A stretch of 63,226 nucleotides of DNA from Thermoplasmata archaeon (GTDB lineage: Archaea; Thermoplasmatota; Thermoplasmata; Lutacidiplasmatales; UBA184): NCBI GenBank assembly GCA_021823345.1, contig JAKAOF010000002.1, positions 52,792 through 116,017 of the forward strand, in the 5' to 3' direction. Both the position numbers and the translations under genes were made by a program. Of this stretch, positions 34,826 to 42,931 are shown piece by piece. Within the stretch, counting starts at the first letter, position 1. Every line of letters begins with the position of its first letter. The notes beneath the pieces were generated by a model. That model was not told where the DNA came from. It did not search any database and saw only the letters and a program-made list of their open reading frames with translations.

Positions 34826-35734
34826 ATGTCGATGAAAGAGACCGCTCGAGACGGTTTTCTTGAGTCCGACGGGTATCGGATCTTCTATCGCGAATTCGGA
34901 GAAGACACTCGCGGGACCCTTCTCTGTGTGCACGGGGGTCCGGGAATGACCCACGACTACATCCTGCCCCTCTCCGACCTGATGCGGGACGGGTACCGCG
35001 TCGTTTTCTACGATGCGCTCGGCTGCGGGCGTTCTGAGCTTCCGAAGGATCCATCGAAGTTCAATCTTGAGCACGACCTGAGGGTGCTCGATGACGTTCG
35101 ACGGTTTCTCGGCCCAGGTGACGTCCATCTGATGGGCTCCAGCTATGGCGGGCTCCTGGTCCTGAAGTACGCCACCCGCTGGAGCGACCGCATCCGCAGC
35201 GTCACGAGCACCGGCGGACTGAGCGACGTTCCCTTTGCGGTCGCCGAGATGAACCGATTGAAATCGCTCCTCCCAAAGAAGGTCCGAGCGGTCATGGAGG
35301 ACTGCGAAGGGCGAGGAGCATTCTCCGACCCGACCTACTTGGCCACGGTGCTCGAATTCTATCGGCGGCACCTGTGCCGACTGGACCCGTGGCCCCCGGA
35401 GGTCGCCTACTCGATGGACCACATCAGCCAGCCCGTCTATCTGACCATGAACGGCCCGAACGAGTTCACCATCGTCGGGAACATTCGGGACATTGACTTT
35501 ACGGACGAACTCCACCAGATCAACGTACCCACCCTGCTGATCCACGGGAAGTACGACGAGGTCACCCCGGCCGTCGGCGAGCGTATCCACGAGCAGATCC
35601 CGGGCTCCCGCCTCGTCATTCTGCCGAGGAGTTCCCACATGGGGTTCTGGGAAGAACGGGAACGGTACATGGACCTCGTGCGAACCCACCTCAAGTCATC
35701 GTCCGAGGTTCCGGCGGGAACAAAGCCCCGATGA
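34826..35734 (+). CDS. pip: Proline iminopeptidase-family alpha/beta hydrolase
   Basis: The protein has 302 residues. GGAGGTG seven bases upstream fixes the ATG at 34826. HGGPG (oxyanion hole) is at 36-40, the nucleophile Ser106 is in GSSYGG, Asp lies in HGKYDEVTP and His in SSHMGF. This matches the F1 tricorn-interacting factor/proline iminopeptidase family, which releases N-terminal residues from short peptides made by the proteasome or tricorn protease. No signal peptide is present, so the enzyme is cytoplasmic. Its stop overlaps the start of a membrane-protein gene. Confidence 0.87.
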   Translation: MSMKETARDGFLESDGYRIFYREFGEDTRGTLLCVHGGPGMTHDYILPLSDLMRDGYRVVFYDALGCGRSELPKDPSKFNLEHDLRVLDDVRRFLGPGDVHLMGSSYGGLLVLKYATRWSDRIRSVTSTGGLSDVPFAVAEMNRLKSLLPKKVRAVMEDCEGRGAFSDPTYLATVLEFYRRHLCRLDPWPPEVAYSMDHISQPVYLTMNGPNEFTIVGNIRDIDFTDELHQINVPTLLIHGKYDEVTPAVGERIHEQIPGSRLVILPRSSHMGFWEERERYMDLVRTHLKSSSEVPAGTKPR

Positions 35735-36516
35735 TGAACGCGGCCCCCCCCACTGACGCCAAGGCTCCCGTTCCGCCACCCCCGAAGGAGGACCTTCGCA
35801 CCAAGGTCCCTCGATGGCTGATTCGAGCGATCGCGGTCTATACCGCGATCGCGATTCCGATCATTGTCCTCGCGGTGATGGTGGGATCCCATGATCCGGC
35901 GGCGAAGGCCATCATCCTGATGGGACTTGGATTGGTGGTGATCTGGTGTCTTGGGTGCGGCAGCATCATGCTCCGCTATGCGGAGAACTTCCGAGGGTGG
36001 ATCGCCCGATGGAACCTACGATGGGAGTGGAAGTTCGTGGGAGGGGCGACCGTGTTCGCCCTTGCCGAGGAGGTTGTGACGACCTCCTTGACGAATGTCG
36101 TGCCCCCGTTCTTCGGGGTGACCAGTGCCCAGGCGCACATCACTGCGTCGAGCAACTATCTCATCGTCATCTGCTTTTCCTCGGTGGTGGTGTTCGTACC
36201 CGAGTTTGTGGGGTGGGTCCTCCTCCTGCGCCGGCTAACGTTCACCCCGAACGAGGTGTTCCTGCTCTACGGCTTTCTGGGAACTACGATGGAGGCTTCG
36301 ATCAACCCGACGGCGTTGTTCGCCGGCTTCTGGTTCTTTGTCTATGGTCTCATGGTCTATCTGCCAGCCTATGCCCTTCCTACGCGACCGAACGCCGTCC
36401 GCCCACGGTGGTGGCACTATGTGTTGTCCTACATAGTTCCGCTCGCCTGTGCGCTACCCGTGGTGGCGGCGGACACCTTATTGGCACGGGCACTGGGAAT
36501 CACGCTTTGGCACTGA
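35731..36516 (+). CDS. Multi-pass membrane protein of unknown function
   Basis: The protein has 261 residues. A Pro-rich cytoplasmic N-terminus (APVPPPPKEDLRTK) is followed by about six membrane helices. One helix carries a paired glutamate (VFALAEEVVTTSLTNVV), another two acidic/aromatic positions (FVPEFVGWVLLL). Paired intramembrane glutamates occur in CPBP and PrsW proteases, but the rest of those motifs is not visible, so no function is assigned. The start overlaps the stop of the peptidase gene, suggesting joint expression. Confidence 0.65.
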   Translation: MMNAAPPTDAKAPVPPPPKEDLRTKVPRWLIRAIAVYTAIAIPIIVLAVMVGSHDPAAKAIILMGLGLVVIWCLGCGSIMLRYAENFRGWIARWNLRWEWKFVGGATVFALAEEVVTTSLTNVVPPFFGVTSAQAHITASSNYLIVICFSSVVVFVPEFVGWVLLLRRLTFTPNEVFLLYGFLGTTMEASINPTALFAGFWFFVYGLMVYLPAYALPTRPNAVRPRWWHYVLSYIVPLACALPVVAADTLLARALGITLWH

Positions 36517-36552
36517 AACCAGGGCGTGGTGGGCGAGCCACCTCCACGGAGG

Positions 36553-36625
36553 TAGCCCCGAGCGGATTCGAACCGCTGTCACAGGCTCCAAAGGCCCGTA
36601 TGCTTGGCCACTACACCACGGGGCT
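36553..36625 (-). tRNA. tRNA-Gln (anticodon UUG)
   Basis: The 73-base cloverleaf reads on the minus strand with acceptor AGCCCCG pairing with CGGGGCT and discriminator A. The anticodon stem CGGGC/GCCTG encloses the loop CTTTGGA, giving UUG. The T arm is AGCGG-TTCGAAT-CCGCT. CCA is not encoded and there is no intron. Confidence 0.93.
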
Positions 36626-36650
36626 GCGGCGCACCCTTAAATCTCTCAGG

Positions 36651-36657
36651 TTTATAT
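36651..36657. promoter_or_regulatory. Shared TATA element for tRNA-Gln and infB
   Basis: TTTATAT lies 29 bases before the 5' end of tRNA-Gln on the minus strand and about 29 bases before the infB ATG on the plus strand. It is the only AT-rich box in the 57-base spacer, so one element appears to direct both genes, with infB leaderless. Confidence 0.6.
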
Positions 36658-36682
36658 CCACCGCCTGTGAAGGGGGGGGACC

Positions 36683-38431
36683 ATGACGCTCAGGCAACCT
36701 ATTGTTTCAGTCATGGGCCATGTCGACCATGGCAAGACCACCCTTTTAGATCTCATCACGGCCTCTAAGAAGGCCGAACGCGAAGCCGGGGGCATTACCC
36801 AGCAGATCCAGGCCGTCGAAGTTCCCCTGAGCAACCTGGAGAAGCTCTGCAAGGGTCTCATCAAGCCGGGCCAGTTCTCCGTCCCGGGCCTGCTTTTCAT
36901 CGACACCCCGGGACATCGGGCCTTTGTTTCGATGCGACGGCGGGGCGGGTCCCTCGCCGATGTCGCGGTGCTCGTGGTCGCGATCAATGAAGGGTTCATG
37001 CCGCAGACGAAGGAGGTGCTCCAGATCCTTCGCCACGAGCGGACCCCGTTCGTCGTAGCCGTGAACAAGCTGGACATGATCCCGGGGTATCGACCTCTCC
37101 CCAAGAACCAGCCGTTGGCCAAATCGATCGAAACGTTGCCCGCCGATGCCCAGAAATACCTTGACGAACGCATCTACGCCATCGCCGAGGACCTCTACAA
37201 GGCGGGGTTCTCCGCGGACCGCTACGACAAGGTCACCGACTATGCGCACAACGTTGCCCTCGTACCCGTCAGCGCCAAGACCGGGGCCGGAGTTCCGGAC
37301 CTCGTCGCCCTCCTCGTAGGACTTTCCCAGAAGTTCCTCTCGACTGACCTCAAGGAAAGTGAGGGACGAGGAGAGGCCACCGTCCTCGAATGCAGCGAGG
37401 AAAAGGGGCTGGGGGCCGTCGCCAGCGTGATCCTCTACGAAGGGTCGATCGGAGAAGGCGACACGATCGCCGTCTCAGGTCAGGAGACGCCGTTCCTCTC
37501 GAAGGTCCGCGCGCTTTACCATCATGGGAAGGGGACCGGCGACAAGCTTCAGGAGATCAAGCAGGCGAAAGCCGCGGCCGGGCTGGTGCTGTCCGCCCCG
37601 GACATGGACCGGGCGCTCCCCGGCGGGATCGTCCGAGTAGTACCTCCCGGGGTCGAGCCCGCCCGGGCGCTCGAAGAGCTGGGGCTCGAGACCACCCCGG
37701 CCCGCTCGGTCGTCGACAACGGAATCTGGCTCAAGTCCGACACGCTGGGGAGCCTGGACGCGCTCTTCTTCGAATGCCAGGAGGCCCGCATTTCGGTCAA
37801 GGGGTTAGAAGTGGGCACCGTGACCAAACGGGAGGTCACCATCATGAGCGCGGTCCGGGACCCGACCTGCCGGGCCATCCTCGTCTTCAACAATGCCATT
37901 ACCCCGGATGCCGAAACGGCGGCCGAAGCGTCCGGAGTCCGGATCTTTTCCGACGAGGTCATCTTCCGGCTCATCGACAAGTACCGTGAGTGGCGGGAAG
38001 AGTCCAAGCTAGCCGTCGAGCGAGAGCGCCGAAGAGAGATCCCTCACCCCGCCAAGATCCAAGTGATGCCCGGGCACGTGTTCCGTTCCTCGAAGCCCGC
38101 GATCGTGGGCATCCGGGTGATGATCGGCATCATCCGGCCCCAGACCCGTCTGGTCAATGCGGCAGGAGTCGAAGTGGGACTGCTCAAGGGCATCCAGGAG
38201 AGCAACCACGCGGTTCCCGAGGCAGGCGAGGGGGCGGAGGTCGCGGCCGCCATCGACGGCGCGATCGTGGGTCGAACTCTGTCCGAAGGAGAAGTGCTCT
38301 ATGTGTGTTTGAGCGAAGGGGCGGTCCGGGAGCTCAAGAACGTCGAGCTCAGTGCCACCGAGCGGCAGGCCCTCCAGGAGTACATCGGTATCCAGAAGTC
38401 CAAGACCGGGAACCGCTTCTGGGGGCTCTGA
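36683..38431 (+). CDS. infB: Translation initiation factor aIF5B (IF2 homologue)
   Basis: The protein has 582 residues, the usual archaeal length. GTPase motifs are GHVDHGKTT (G1), DTPGHRAF (G3), NKLDM (G4) and SAKTG (G5). Domains II-IV follow, including the '[19 protein letters not shown]'-like segment near residue 460. It promotes subunit joining and initiator tRNA placement. No intein is present in the G1 region, where some archaea carry one. The stop abuts the stop of the convergent gene with no spacer. Confidence 0.95.
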   Translation: MTLRQPIVSVMGHVDHGKTTLLDLITASKKAEREAGGITQQIQAVEVPLSNLEKLCKGLIKPGQFSVPGLLFIDTPGHRAFVSMRRRGGSLADVAVLVVAINEGFMPQTKEVLQILRHERTPFVVAVNKLDMIPGYRPLPKNQPLAKSIETLPADAQKYLDERIYAIAEDLYKAGFSADRYDKVTDYAHNVALVPVSAKTGAGVPDLVALLVGLSQKFLSTDLKESEGRGEATVLECSEEKGLGAVASVILYEGSIGEGDTIAVSGQETPFLSKVRALYHHGKGTGDKLQEIKQAKAAAGLVLSAPDMDRALPGGIVRVVPPGVEPARALEELGLETTPARSVVDNGIWLKSDTLGSLDALFFECQEARISVKGLEVGTVTKREVTIMSAVRDPTCRAILVFNNAITPDAETAAEASGVRIFSDEVIFRLIDKYREWREESKLAVERERRREIPHPAKIQVMPGHVFRSSKPAIVGIRVMIGIIRPQTRLVNAAGVEVGLLKGIQESNHAVPEAGEGAEVAAAIDGAIVGRTLSEGEVLYVCLSEGAVRELKNVELSATERQALQEYIGIQKSKTGNRFWGL

Positions 38432-39013
38432 TCAATCCTCGCGTGTGGGCTCGCTGTCGGATTTCTCGGGGGGCGGACCGTAGAGGTTGCCCCGTAGGAA
38501 GATCCCGAGGAAGCTAGCGAGCGTCCCGCCGGCCAGGAGCACTACGGCCCCGGCGAGTATCACCACCTCCTCCCAGTCGGGAAGCCCCCGAGAGGATTGG
38601 GTGGTCAAAGCGGCGGACATCGTCACGGTCGTGCTCTGGTTTCCCGACTCGTGCACCACGGCATAGATCGGCAGATGCGGATTCTTCGCAAACAGGGAAA
38701 GGTCCGTGGAGGCGGTCGTGTTCTGTGAGAGGACGCACGAGGGCGGGATCTTGGATGCGAACGGGCAAGAGGAGAGCCAAGCTTCGACGGGATAGCTCGA
38801 GTGCAGCTGGACCTCGAGGGAGATGTAGGCTCCCGAGACGCCACTTACGTTCGCAACCGTGAACGAGCCGCTGGAATTGGCCGGCAGGGTGATCGTGCTA
38901 CTCTGGTCGGTCACCACCTGGACCGAAACCGGATAGCTCAACACCCCCAGGACCGTGAGCGAGACACCCAAGGCGGCGAGTCCCGCTCCGAGGAGAAAGA
39001 GCCCCCACCTCAT
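38432..39013 (-). CDS. Membrane protein with two terminal helices and a small ectodomain
   Basis: The protein has 193 residues. A helix at ~5-27 (LFLLGAGLAALGVSLTVLGV) and one at ~150-172 (VVILAGAVVLLAGGTLASFLG) flank a ~120-residue extracellular beta-rich domain with sequons and two cysteines (CPFASKIPPSC). The acidic tail is cytoplasmic. No family was recognised. It is convergent with infB with zero spacing and lies 50 bases after the first Fe-S carrier gene. Confidence 0.65.
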   Translation of the reverse strand: MRWGLFLLGAGLAALGVSLTVLGVLSYPVSVQVVTDQSSTITLPANSSGSFTVANVSGVSGAYISLEVQLHSSYPVEAWLSSCPFASKIPPSCVLSQNTTASTDLSLFAKNPHLPIYAVVHESGNQSTTVTMSAALTTQSSRGLPDWEEVVILAGAVVLLAGGTLASFLGIFLRGNLYGPPPEKSDSEPTRED

Positions 39014-39063
39014 GACGAGGCTGAGAGGCCGGAGGTTCTGATAAAGCTAGCTTCGTTGGAGGC

Positions 39064-39480
39064 TTAGCCGCCGCAGCCGCATCCGCCGCTGCCACAGCCG
39101 CAACCGCCTTCGCTGCCGCAAGATTCGCCTTCGGCCGCCTTGGGCAGGTTCGGGCTGTCGATCTTGAATCCGGACTCTTGTCCCTCGGTCACGTACTGGA
39201 TGTTCGCCCCGTTGAGGTATTCCACCGAGTAGGGGTCGAGGAGCAGATTGATGCCGTCCACGCTGTAGGTCTTGTCGCCGTTCTTCGGGGTATCGAGCGC
39301 CATCCCGATCTGCGCTCCGCCTCCGCCGCAACAGCCGCCACCGATCTGGACGAAGACCCGTATGGAGAGTCCCGGCCGCTGGGTCTTGAGAACCTCCCGA
39401 ATCTGGCTTTGCGCTTCGGTAGAGATTTCGATCTTGAAGGGCGATATCTCCGTCGTTGGTGCTTCTGTAACTGCGGCCAT
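39064..39480 (-). CDS. A-type Fe-S carrier (IscA/HesB family) with Cys-rich tail
   Basis: The protein has 138 residues. The IscA-like fold begins 'IEISTEAQSQIREVLKTQ'; the first ligand region is GGGCCGGGGAQIG (Cys50, Cys51). Instead of the standard C-terminal CGCG-SF, the chain extends into ESCGSEGGCGCGSGGCGCGG with Cys121, 127, 129, 134 and 136. It is predicted to carry or hand over Fe-S clusters in the cytoplasm. The tail could bind the second half of a cluster or another metal. It has its own TATA box behind the related gene at 39520. Confidence 0.82.
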   Translation of the reverse strand: MAAVTEAPTTEISPFKIEISTEAQSQIREVLKTQRPGLSIRVFVQIGGGCCGGGGAQIGMALDTPKNGDKTYSVDGINLLLDPYSVEYLNGANIQYVTEGQESGFKIDSPNLPKAAEGESCGSEGGCGCGSGGCGCGG

Positions 39481-39507
39481 TATCCTATCCTCTTGAACTC
39501 CTTTCCT

Positions 39508-39516
39508 CTATATATC
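39508..39516 (-). promoter_or_regulatory. TATA box of the Cys-tailed Fe-S carrier gene
   Basis: GATATATAG on the minus strand is centred about 32 bases before the ATG at 39480 and lies just after the stop of the upstream IscA-like gene, so the two paralogues can be transcribed separately. Confidence 0.6.
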
Positions 39517-39519
39517 TCC

Positions 39520-39915
39520 TTAGCCGAAGCTCTTGCCACAAGAGCACACCTCGTGGGCGTTCGGATTCCGAATCTTGAACCCGGATTCTTCCAAGGAGAG
39601 GGCAAAGTCCACGGTAGCGTGGTTGAGGAGCGGAGCGCTGATCGGGTCCACGATGACCGTGAGCCCGTCCTTCCGGGCGGCGATGATGTCGCCCTGTTTC
39701 ACCTCATCGAAGTCCATCTTGTAGGTGAACCCGGAGCAACCACCCCCCTGGACCCCGATCCGGAAGGCCCGGCCCTGCTTCCCGGATTGGTCCCGGATCT
39801 TGAGCAACTGCTCGGCCGCCCGGTCGGTCACTTCGAGACGCACATCCTCGGGAAGAGGAGGCGCGGTGCCGAGCTTGACGAGACTACCGGTCATGGACTT
39901 GCTCAAGGGTACCAT
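39520..39915 (-). CDS. A-type Fe-S carrier (IscA/ErpA family), canonical
   Basis: The protein has 131 residues from the ATG at 39915. All three classical ligands are present: Cys60 in GGGCSGFTYKMDF, and Cys124 and Cys126 in CSCGKSF. It acts as a cluster carrier in Fe-S protein maturation. A longer open frame to 40455 only runs antisense through the Nudix-like gene in another frame and is not credible. AT-rich sequence (CTTAAATAA and AAATAGC) lies 15-25 bases upstream, suggesting a leaderless message. Confidence 0.9.
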   Translation of the reverse strand: MVPLSKSMTGSLVKLGTAPPLPEDVRLEVTDRAAEQLLKIRDQSGKQGRAFRIGVQGGGCSGFTYKMDFDEVKQGDIIAARKDGLTVIVDPISAPLLNHATVDFALSLEESGFKIRNPNAHEVCSCGKSFG

Positions 39916-39941
39916 CGGGGGACCCTTATTTAAGCTATTTG

Positions 39942-40517
39942 TCAGGCTTTTTGTGGCGGAACTGACGGGGCTGGGGTCGCCGGGCTTCGGGGATCGGTGT
40001 CGACCTTGAGGAGGTCCTCCAGCAGCGCTCCCTGGGCGCTCCCGAACTCGAGGGGACGAAGGGAAGAGCCTTCCCGGAACTCGACCGCGGAGAACCAGGG
40101 GCGGCCCACCGGGGGATCCTTGAGAGAAATTTCGAAGAAGAAGCAGTAGTCCCAGTGCATCTCGCCCGGGAACCGACGGCTGGGGCTGAAGTAGCTTTTC
40201 AGCCGGTGGTTGGTCACCGCATACTGGGGAAGTCCCAACTGTTCCACCATGACCCGGCCCAGCGCCTCTTCCGGAGCCTCCCCCTCGAAGTGGTAGGTGC
40301 TCGGAAATCGCCACCGCCGGTACTCTTCCGAGAGCGAGACCGGATCGTAGATCCGCCAGTTCGGCGCCCATTCTCCGAGCCAGCGGGGATGGTCCAGGGG
40401 CTTGACGAGGAGGAGTTTGCTCCCCTCCCGTATGATGGCGAACGACGAGATGCAAAAACCCCCTTTCATCACGTAGTGTTGGTCGGTCGGGCCGAGGAAT
40501 GCGAACGAATGGGCCAT
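39942..40517 (-). CDS. Nudix-fold protein with degenerate catalytic box
   Basis: The protein has 191 residues from the ATG at 40517; a GTG at 40535 is an alternative. The Nudix fold is suggested by 'FAIIREGSKLLLVKPLDHPRWLGEWAP' and the helix EGEAPEEALGRVMVEQLGL (residues 78-96). Against the consensus GX5EX7REUXEEXGU, Glu80, Arg88, Glu92 and Gly95 are kept, but two metal-binding Glu positions are Val89 and Gln93. It may be a non-catalytic nucleotide sensor or hydrolyse an unusual substrate. It is 26 bases upstream of the IscA-like gene on the same strand. Confidence 0.7.
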   Translation of the reverse strand: MAHSFAFLGPTDQHYVMKGGFCISSFAIIREGSKLLLVKPLDHPRWLGEWAPNWRIYDPVSLSEEYRRWRFPSTYHFEGEAPEEALGRVMVEQLGLPQYAVTNHRLKSYFSPSRRFPGEMHWDYCFFFEISLKDPPVGRPWFSAVEFREGSSLRPLEFGSAQGALLEDLLKVDTDPRSPATPAPSVPPQKA

Positions 40518-40616
40518 AGACTTCCTAGGGCGCACCCCTACTTTAGAGAGGGTAAGCTCGGGACGGAACGGGGATTTTTCGAGGAAAAGACCAAAAAAAG
40601 GGGAGACGGGCCGGAG

Positions 40617-40700
40617 CGCGGGGAAGGGGATTTGAACCCCTGAGGTGCAAGCACCACAGGATTAGCAATCCTGCGCCTTACCAGGCTGGGCCATCCCCGC
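40617..40700 (-). tRNA. tRNA-Ser (anticodon GCU)
   Basis: The 84-base cloverleaf on the minus strand has acceptor GCGGGGA/TCCCCGC and discriminator G. The anticodon stem CAGGA/TCCTG encloses loop TTGCTAA (GCU, reading AGC/AGU). The long variable arm is typical of class II tRNA-Ser, and the T arm is AGGGG-TTCAAAT-CCCCT. CCA is not encoded and no intron is seen. Confidence 0.93.
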
Positions 40701-40748
40701 AGCCGGGCCACCGAGAGGAAGACGCGGAGATAAAGGCTGTTCAAACGA

Positions 40749-40756
40749 TTTATATG
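40749..40756 (+). promoter_or_regulatory. TATA box upstream of the FKBP gene and its mini-ORF
   Basis: TTTATATG predicts a transcription start near 40779, two bases before the ATG of a 22-codon open frame and about 72 bases before the FKBP start. Confidence 0.6.
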
Positions 40757-40780
40757 CCTCCCCCTATCCGAGGCGGGGGA

Positions 40781-40849
40781 ATGATGAGCACCTGTCTCAC
40801 TGAACCGATGAAGAGACCATACGACATTCTGACCCCCAGGGGGGGCTGA
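40781..40849 (+). CDS. Putative leaderless 22-residue upstream ORF
   Basis: ATG at 40781 opens a 22-codon frame (MMSTCLTEPMKRPYDILTPR plus two Gly) ending in TGA three bases before the FKBP ATG. It is in the same frame as FKBP. The ATG falls where the TATA box predicts the first transcribed base, so ribosomes would meet it first, and the FKBP start would be reached by re-initiation. There is no homology evidence that the peptide itself has a function. Confidence 0.35.
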   Translation: MMSTCLTEPMKRPYDILTPRGG

Positions 40850-40852
40850 AGC

Positions 40853-41767
40853 ATGGCCGCACCGAAGGTCTCCCCGTGGCCGATCGTCGCCATTTCCATC
40901 ATTGTGGTATTAGGAGGGGTCGGGGCGGGGGTCTTCATGTATGAAGAGTTCAACAAGCCGTTGCCCGCCCCGTCCCCACGTCTCGTCGAGGAGGGGGACA
41001 ACGTCACGGTCAACTACATCGGGTCGTTCGGCAGCGGTTTTGACCAGGGCAAGGTCTTCGATACCTCGTACCTTTCCGTGGCCACCGACAACGCGACCTA
41101 CCCCAAGGCCATCAGTTTCCAGTTCCGGGGCGCTGCCGGGTACACCCCGCTCAAGGCCCACGTAGGACCCACCACCGAAGGGGCGTACACCTCGCTCATC
41201 ACCGGGTTCTGGAAGGGAATGGTCGGCATGTCCCCGAACCAGTCCAAGACCGTGGTGATCCCCCCCTCGCAGGGGTATGGGCCCGCCAACCCCGCCAATC
41301 TCCTGACCCTCCCGCTCACCCAAGAGATGCCCATGGTGACCACGTACACGGCGTCTGAGTTCGGGAAGAACTTCTCGGGCATCGCCGCACAGAACGGGGC
41401 GGTCTTCACCGACCCCCACTATGGCTGGCAGGACACGGTGCTCAGTGAGAACTCCACGAGCGTCACCGTAGAGGCCCTCCCTTATGTCGGAGAGATCGTG
41501 AAGCCCTACGGATGGCCGGTCCTCGTGACGCAGGTGAGCTCGACCACGGCCGCTTCGGGAACCATCACTCTGCAAAATGAACTGACCCCCCAGGACGTGG
41601 GCATGTACAAGGGGACCTACCTCCCCAACGGCAAGACCTTCTACCTGAGCGATGTCAGCACTAATGCGAGCACCTACACCATCGATTTCAACCAAGAGGT
41701 CCAGGGAAACACCCTGATCTTCGTGATATCGGTCTACAGTATCGTCCTACCCACGTCGACGGCGTGA
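40853..41767 (+). CDS. Membrane-anchored FKBP-type peptidyl-prolyl isomerase
   Basis: The protein has 304 residues. An N-terminal signal anchor (VAISIIVVLGGVGAGVFMY) places the rest outside the cell. The FKBP domain begins 'VEEGDNVTVNYIGSFGSGFDQGKVFDTSY' and continues with LITGFWKGMVGMSPNQSKTV and IPPSQGYG. A flap insert of the archaeal (long FKBP) type separates its halves. A C-terminal beta-rich domain follows. It would assist folding of exported proteins, which are abundant in this window. Its end overlaps the convergent coiled-coil gene by 21 bases. Confidence 0.85.
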   Translation: MAAPKVSPWPIVAISIIVVLGGVGAGVFMYEEFNKPLPAPSPRLVEEGDNVTVNYIGSFGSGFDQGKVFDTSYLSVATDNATYPKAISFQFRGAAGYTPLKAHVGPTTEGAYTSLITGFWKGMVGMSPNQSKTVVIPPSQGYGPANPANLLTLPLTQEMPMVTTYTASEFGKNFSGIAAQNGAVFTDPHYGWQDTVLSENSTSVTVEALPYVGEIVKPYGWPVLVTQVSSTTAASGTITLQNELTPQDVGMYKGTYLPNGKTFYLSDVSTNASTYTIDFNQEVQGNTLIFVISVYSIVLPTSTA

Positions 41768-42721
41768 GTCCTTCTCGTCCGCAGTGGATGCGGCCGGGAC
41801 CTCATCGGGTTCCCCGAGGCCGATCTCTACCTTGCCGTTCTTGAGCAGGGCGCTCAGGAGCTCATCTGCGGCCCGTTCGCGGGCCCCCTCGTTGAAGCTG
41901 GAGCGTTGATGGGATCCGTGCTCCGCGATGCGAGCGCGTGCCTCTGAAACCCGCTTACGGGACTCCCGCTGGAGGTCGAGGACGGTCCGGCCCATCTCCT
42001 GCATCTGCTGGGCGATGCCCCGGGCCTTGTCGAGCATATCGGTCCGGATCTTGCCCTTGGACCGGATCTCGTTCAGGACATGGCCGACCTCCCCCAGGGA
42101 GCTCTGGATCTTGGCCATGGCGGCATCCCGCTCGCCGTGGAAGGAGTCGAGCCGCTCGTTGGCCTGCTGGAGCTTCTTCCGAAGCTCGAGGATCTCATCC
42201 TTAACGGTGGACGCTTCGGATTCCGTCTTCATCCAGTCGGCCTCCACCTTCTCCCGCTCCAAGAGCTGGGATCTCATGTGACGGATCCGGTCGATGAGGG
42301 CGTTCTCCTCTTTGAGGGTCATTACCCGGGTCTGTTGCTCTCGCTCGAGGCGGGCGATATCGGCGGCCACGCTCCGAGCGTTGGGCCCCTTGTCCCGGGT
42401 GTTCTCGCCCTTGGTCTTGTGGAGCGAGTGGGTGAGTTCCTCGAGGCGGTCGAAGAGCCGCTTGCGCTCCTCGCGTAGGTGCTTCTGCTGGTCGCCCAAG
42501 CTGCGGAAGCTGTCGTGGGCGTTCTGCACCTCCGTATTGAGTTCCTGACGGCGCTTTTGGAGCGTAAGGATCTCTTCCGAGAGCCGATCGACCAGGTTCA
42601 GCGAGTCGCTCCGCTGACGGCGGAGGGCCTCGAACTTGTCTTCCGCAGCGAAGCGCTTCTCGCGAGATTCCTTCTCGGCCTGAAGGTCATCGTCAGAAAG
42701 AAGATGGTCGACTCGTGGCAT
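41747..42721 (-). CDS. Long coiled-coil protein (COG1340-like)
   Basis: The protein has 324 residues, nearly all alpha-helical with heptads: 'LSEEILTLQKRRQELNTEVQ', 'LREERKRLFDRLEELTHSLH', 'ILELRKKLQQANERLDS'. The ATG at 42721 begins shortly before the helix; a longer frame to 42982 adds low-complexity sequence only. There is no Walker motif or membrane helix. Archaeal proteins of this kind are of unknown function, possibly structural or chromosome associated. It is convergent with, and overlaps, the FKBP gene. Confidence 0.7.
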   Translation of the reverse strand: MPRVDHLLSDDDLQAEKESREKRFAAEDKFEALRRQRSDSLNLVDRLSEEILTLQKRRQELNTEVQNAHDSFRSLGDQQKHLREERKRLFDRLEELTHSLHKTKGENTRDKGPNARSVAADIARLEREQQTRVMTLKEENALIDRIRHMRSQLLEREKVEADWMKTESEASTVKDEILELRKKLQQANERLDSFHGERDAAMAKIQSSLGEVGHVLNEIRSKGKIRTDMLDKARGIAQQMQEMGRTVLDLQRESRKRVSEARARIAEHGSHQRSSFNEGARERAADELLSALLKNGKVEIGLGEPDEVPAASTADEKDSRRRRG

Positions 42722-42890
42722 GTACGGATGAAAGCCATAGCGAAGGTCGGTACTAAAGTCCTTCGCCCTTCCTGTTCGCCTTGAAACCCCCCTTTTGTGC
42801 CCGCGGAGCCCCGATTCTTCGCCGTGAGTGTCCGGGGAAGAGGCGGCCGGCTCGTGCTTGCTGCGCCATCCCCCCCACCCCCCCAATGGA

Positions 42891-42897
42891 TTTATAC
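42891..42897 (+). promoter_or_regulatory. TATA box of the peroxiredoxin gene
   Basis: TTTATAC predicts a transcription start near 42921, about ten bases before the ATG at 42932. The G/C-rich run CCCCCCCACCCCCCC lies directly upstream. Otherwise the 42722-42931 spacer shows nothing else. Confidence 0.5.
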
Positions 42898-42931
42898 GAT
42901 GAATAGACATTTCCCCCACAGGTAATTGCCC

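Noticed and set aside
39331-39345. CC motif of the Cys-tailed IscA-like protein as a sign of a selenoprotein family
   Set aside because: Both codons are ordinary Cys codons, there is no in-frame TGA, and no Sec insertion element was noticed.
39916-40455. N-terminal extension of the canonical IscA-like gene
   Set aside because: The extra 180 codons run through the Nudix-like gene in another frame and are low complexity; the IscA family begins near the ATG at 39915.
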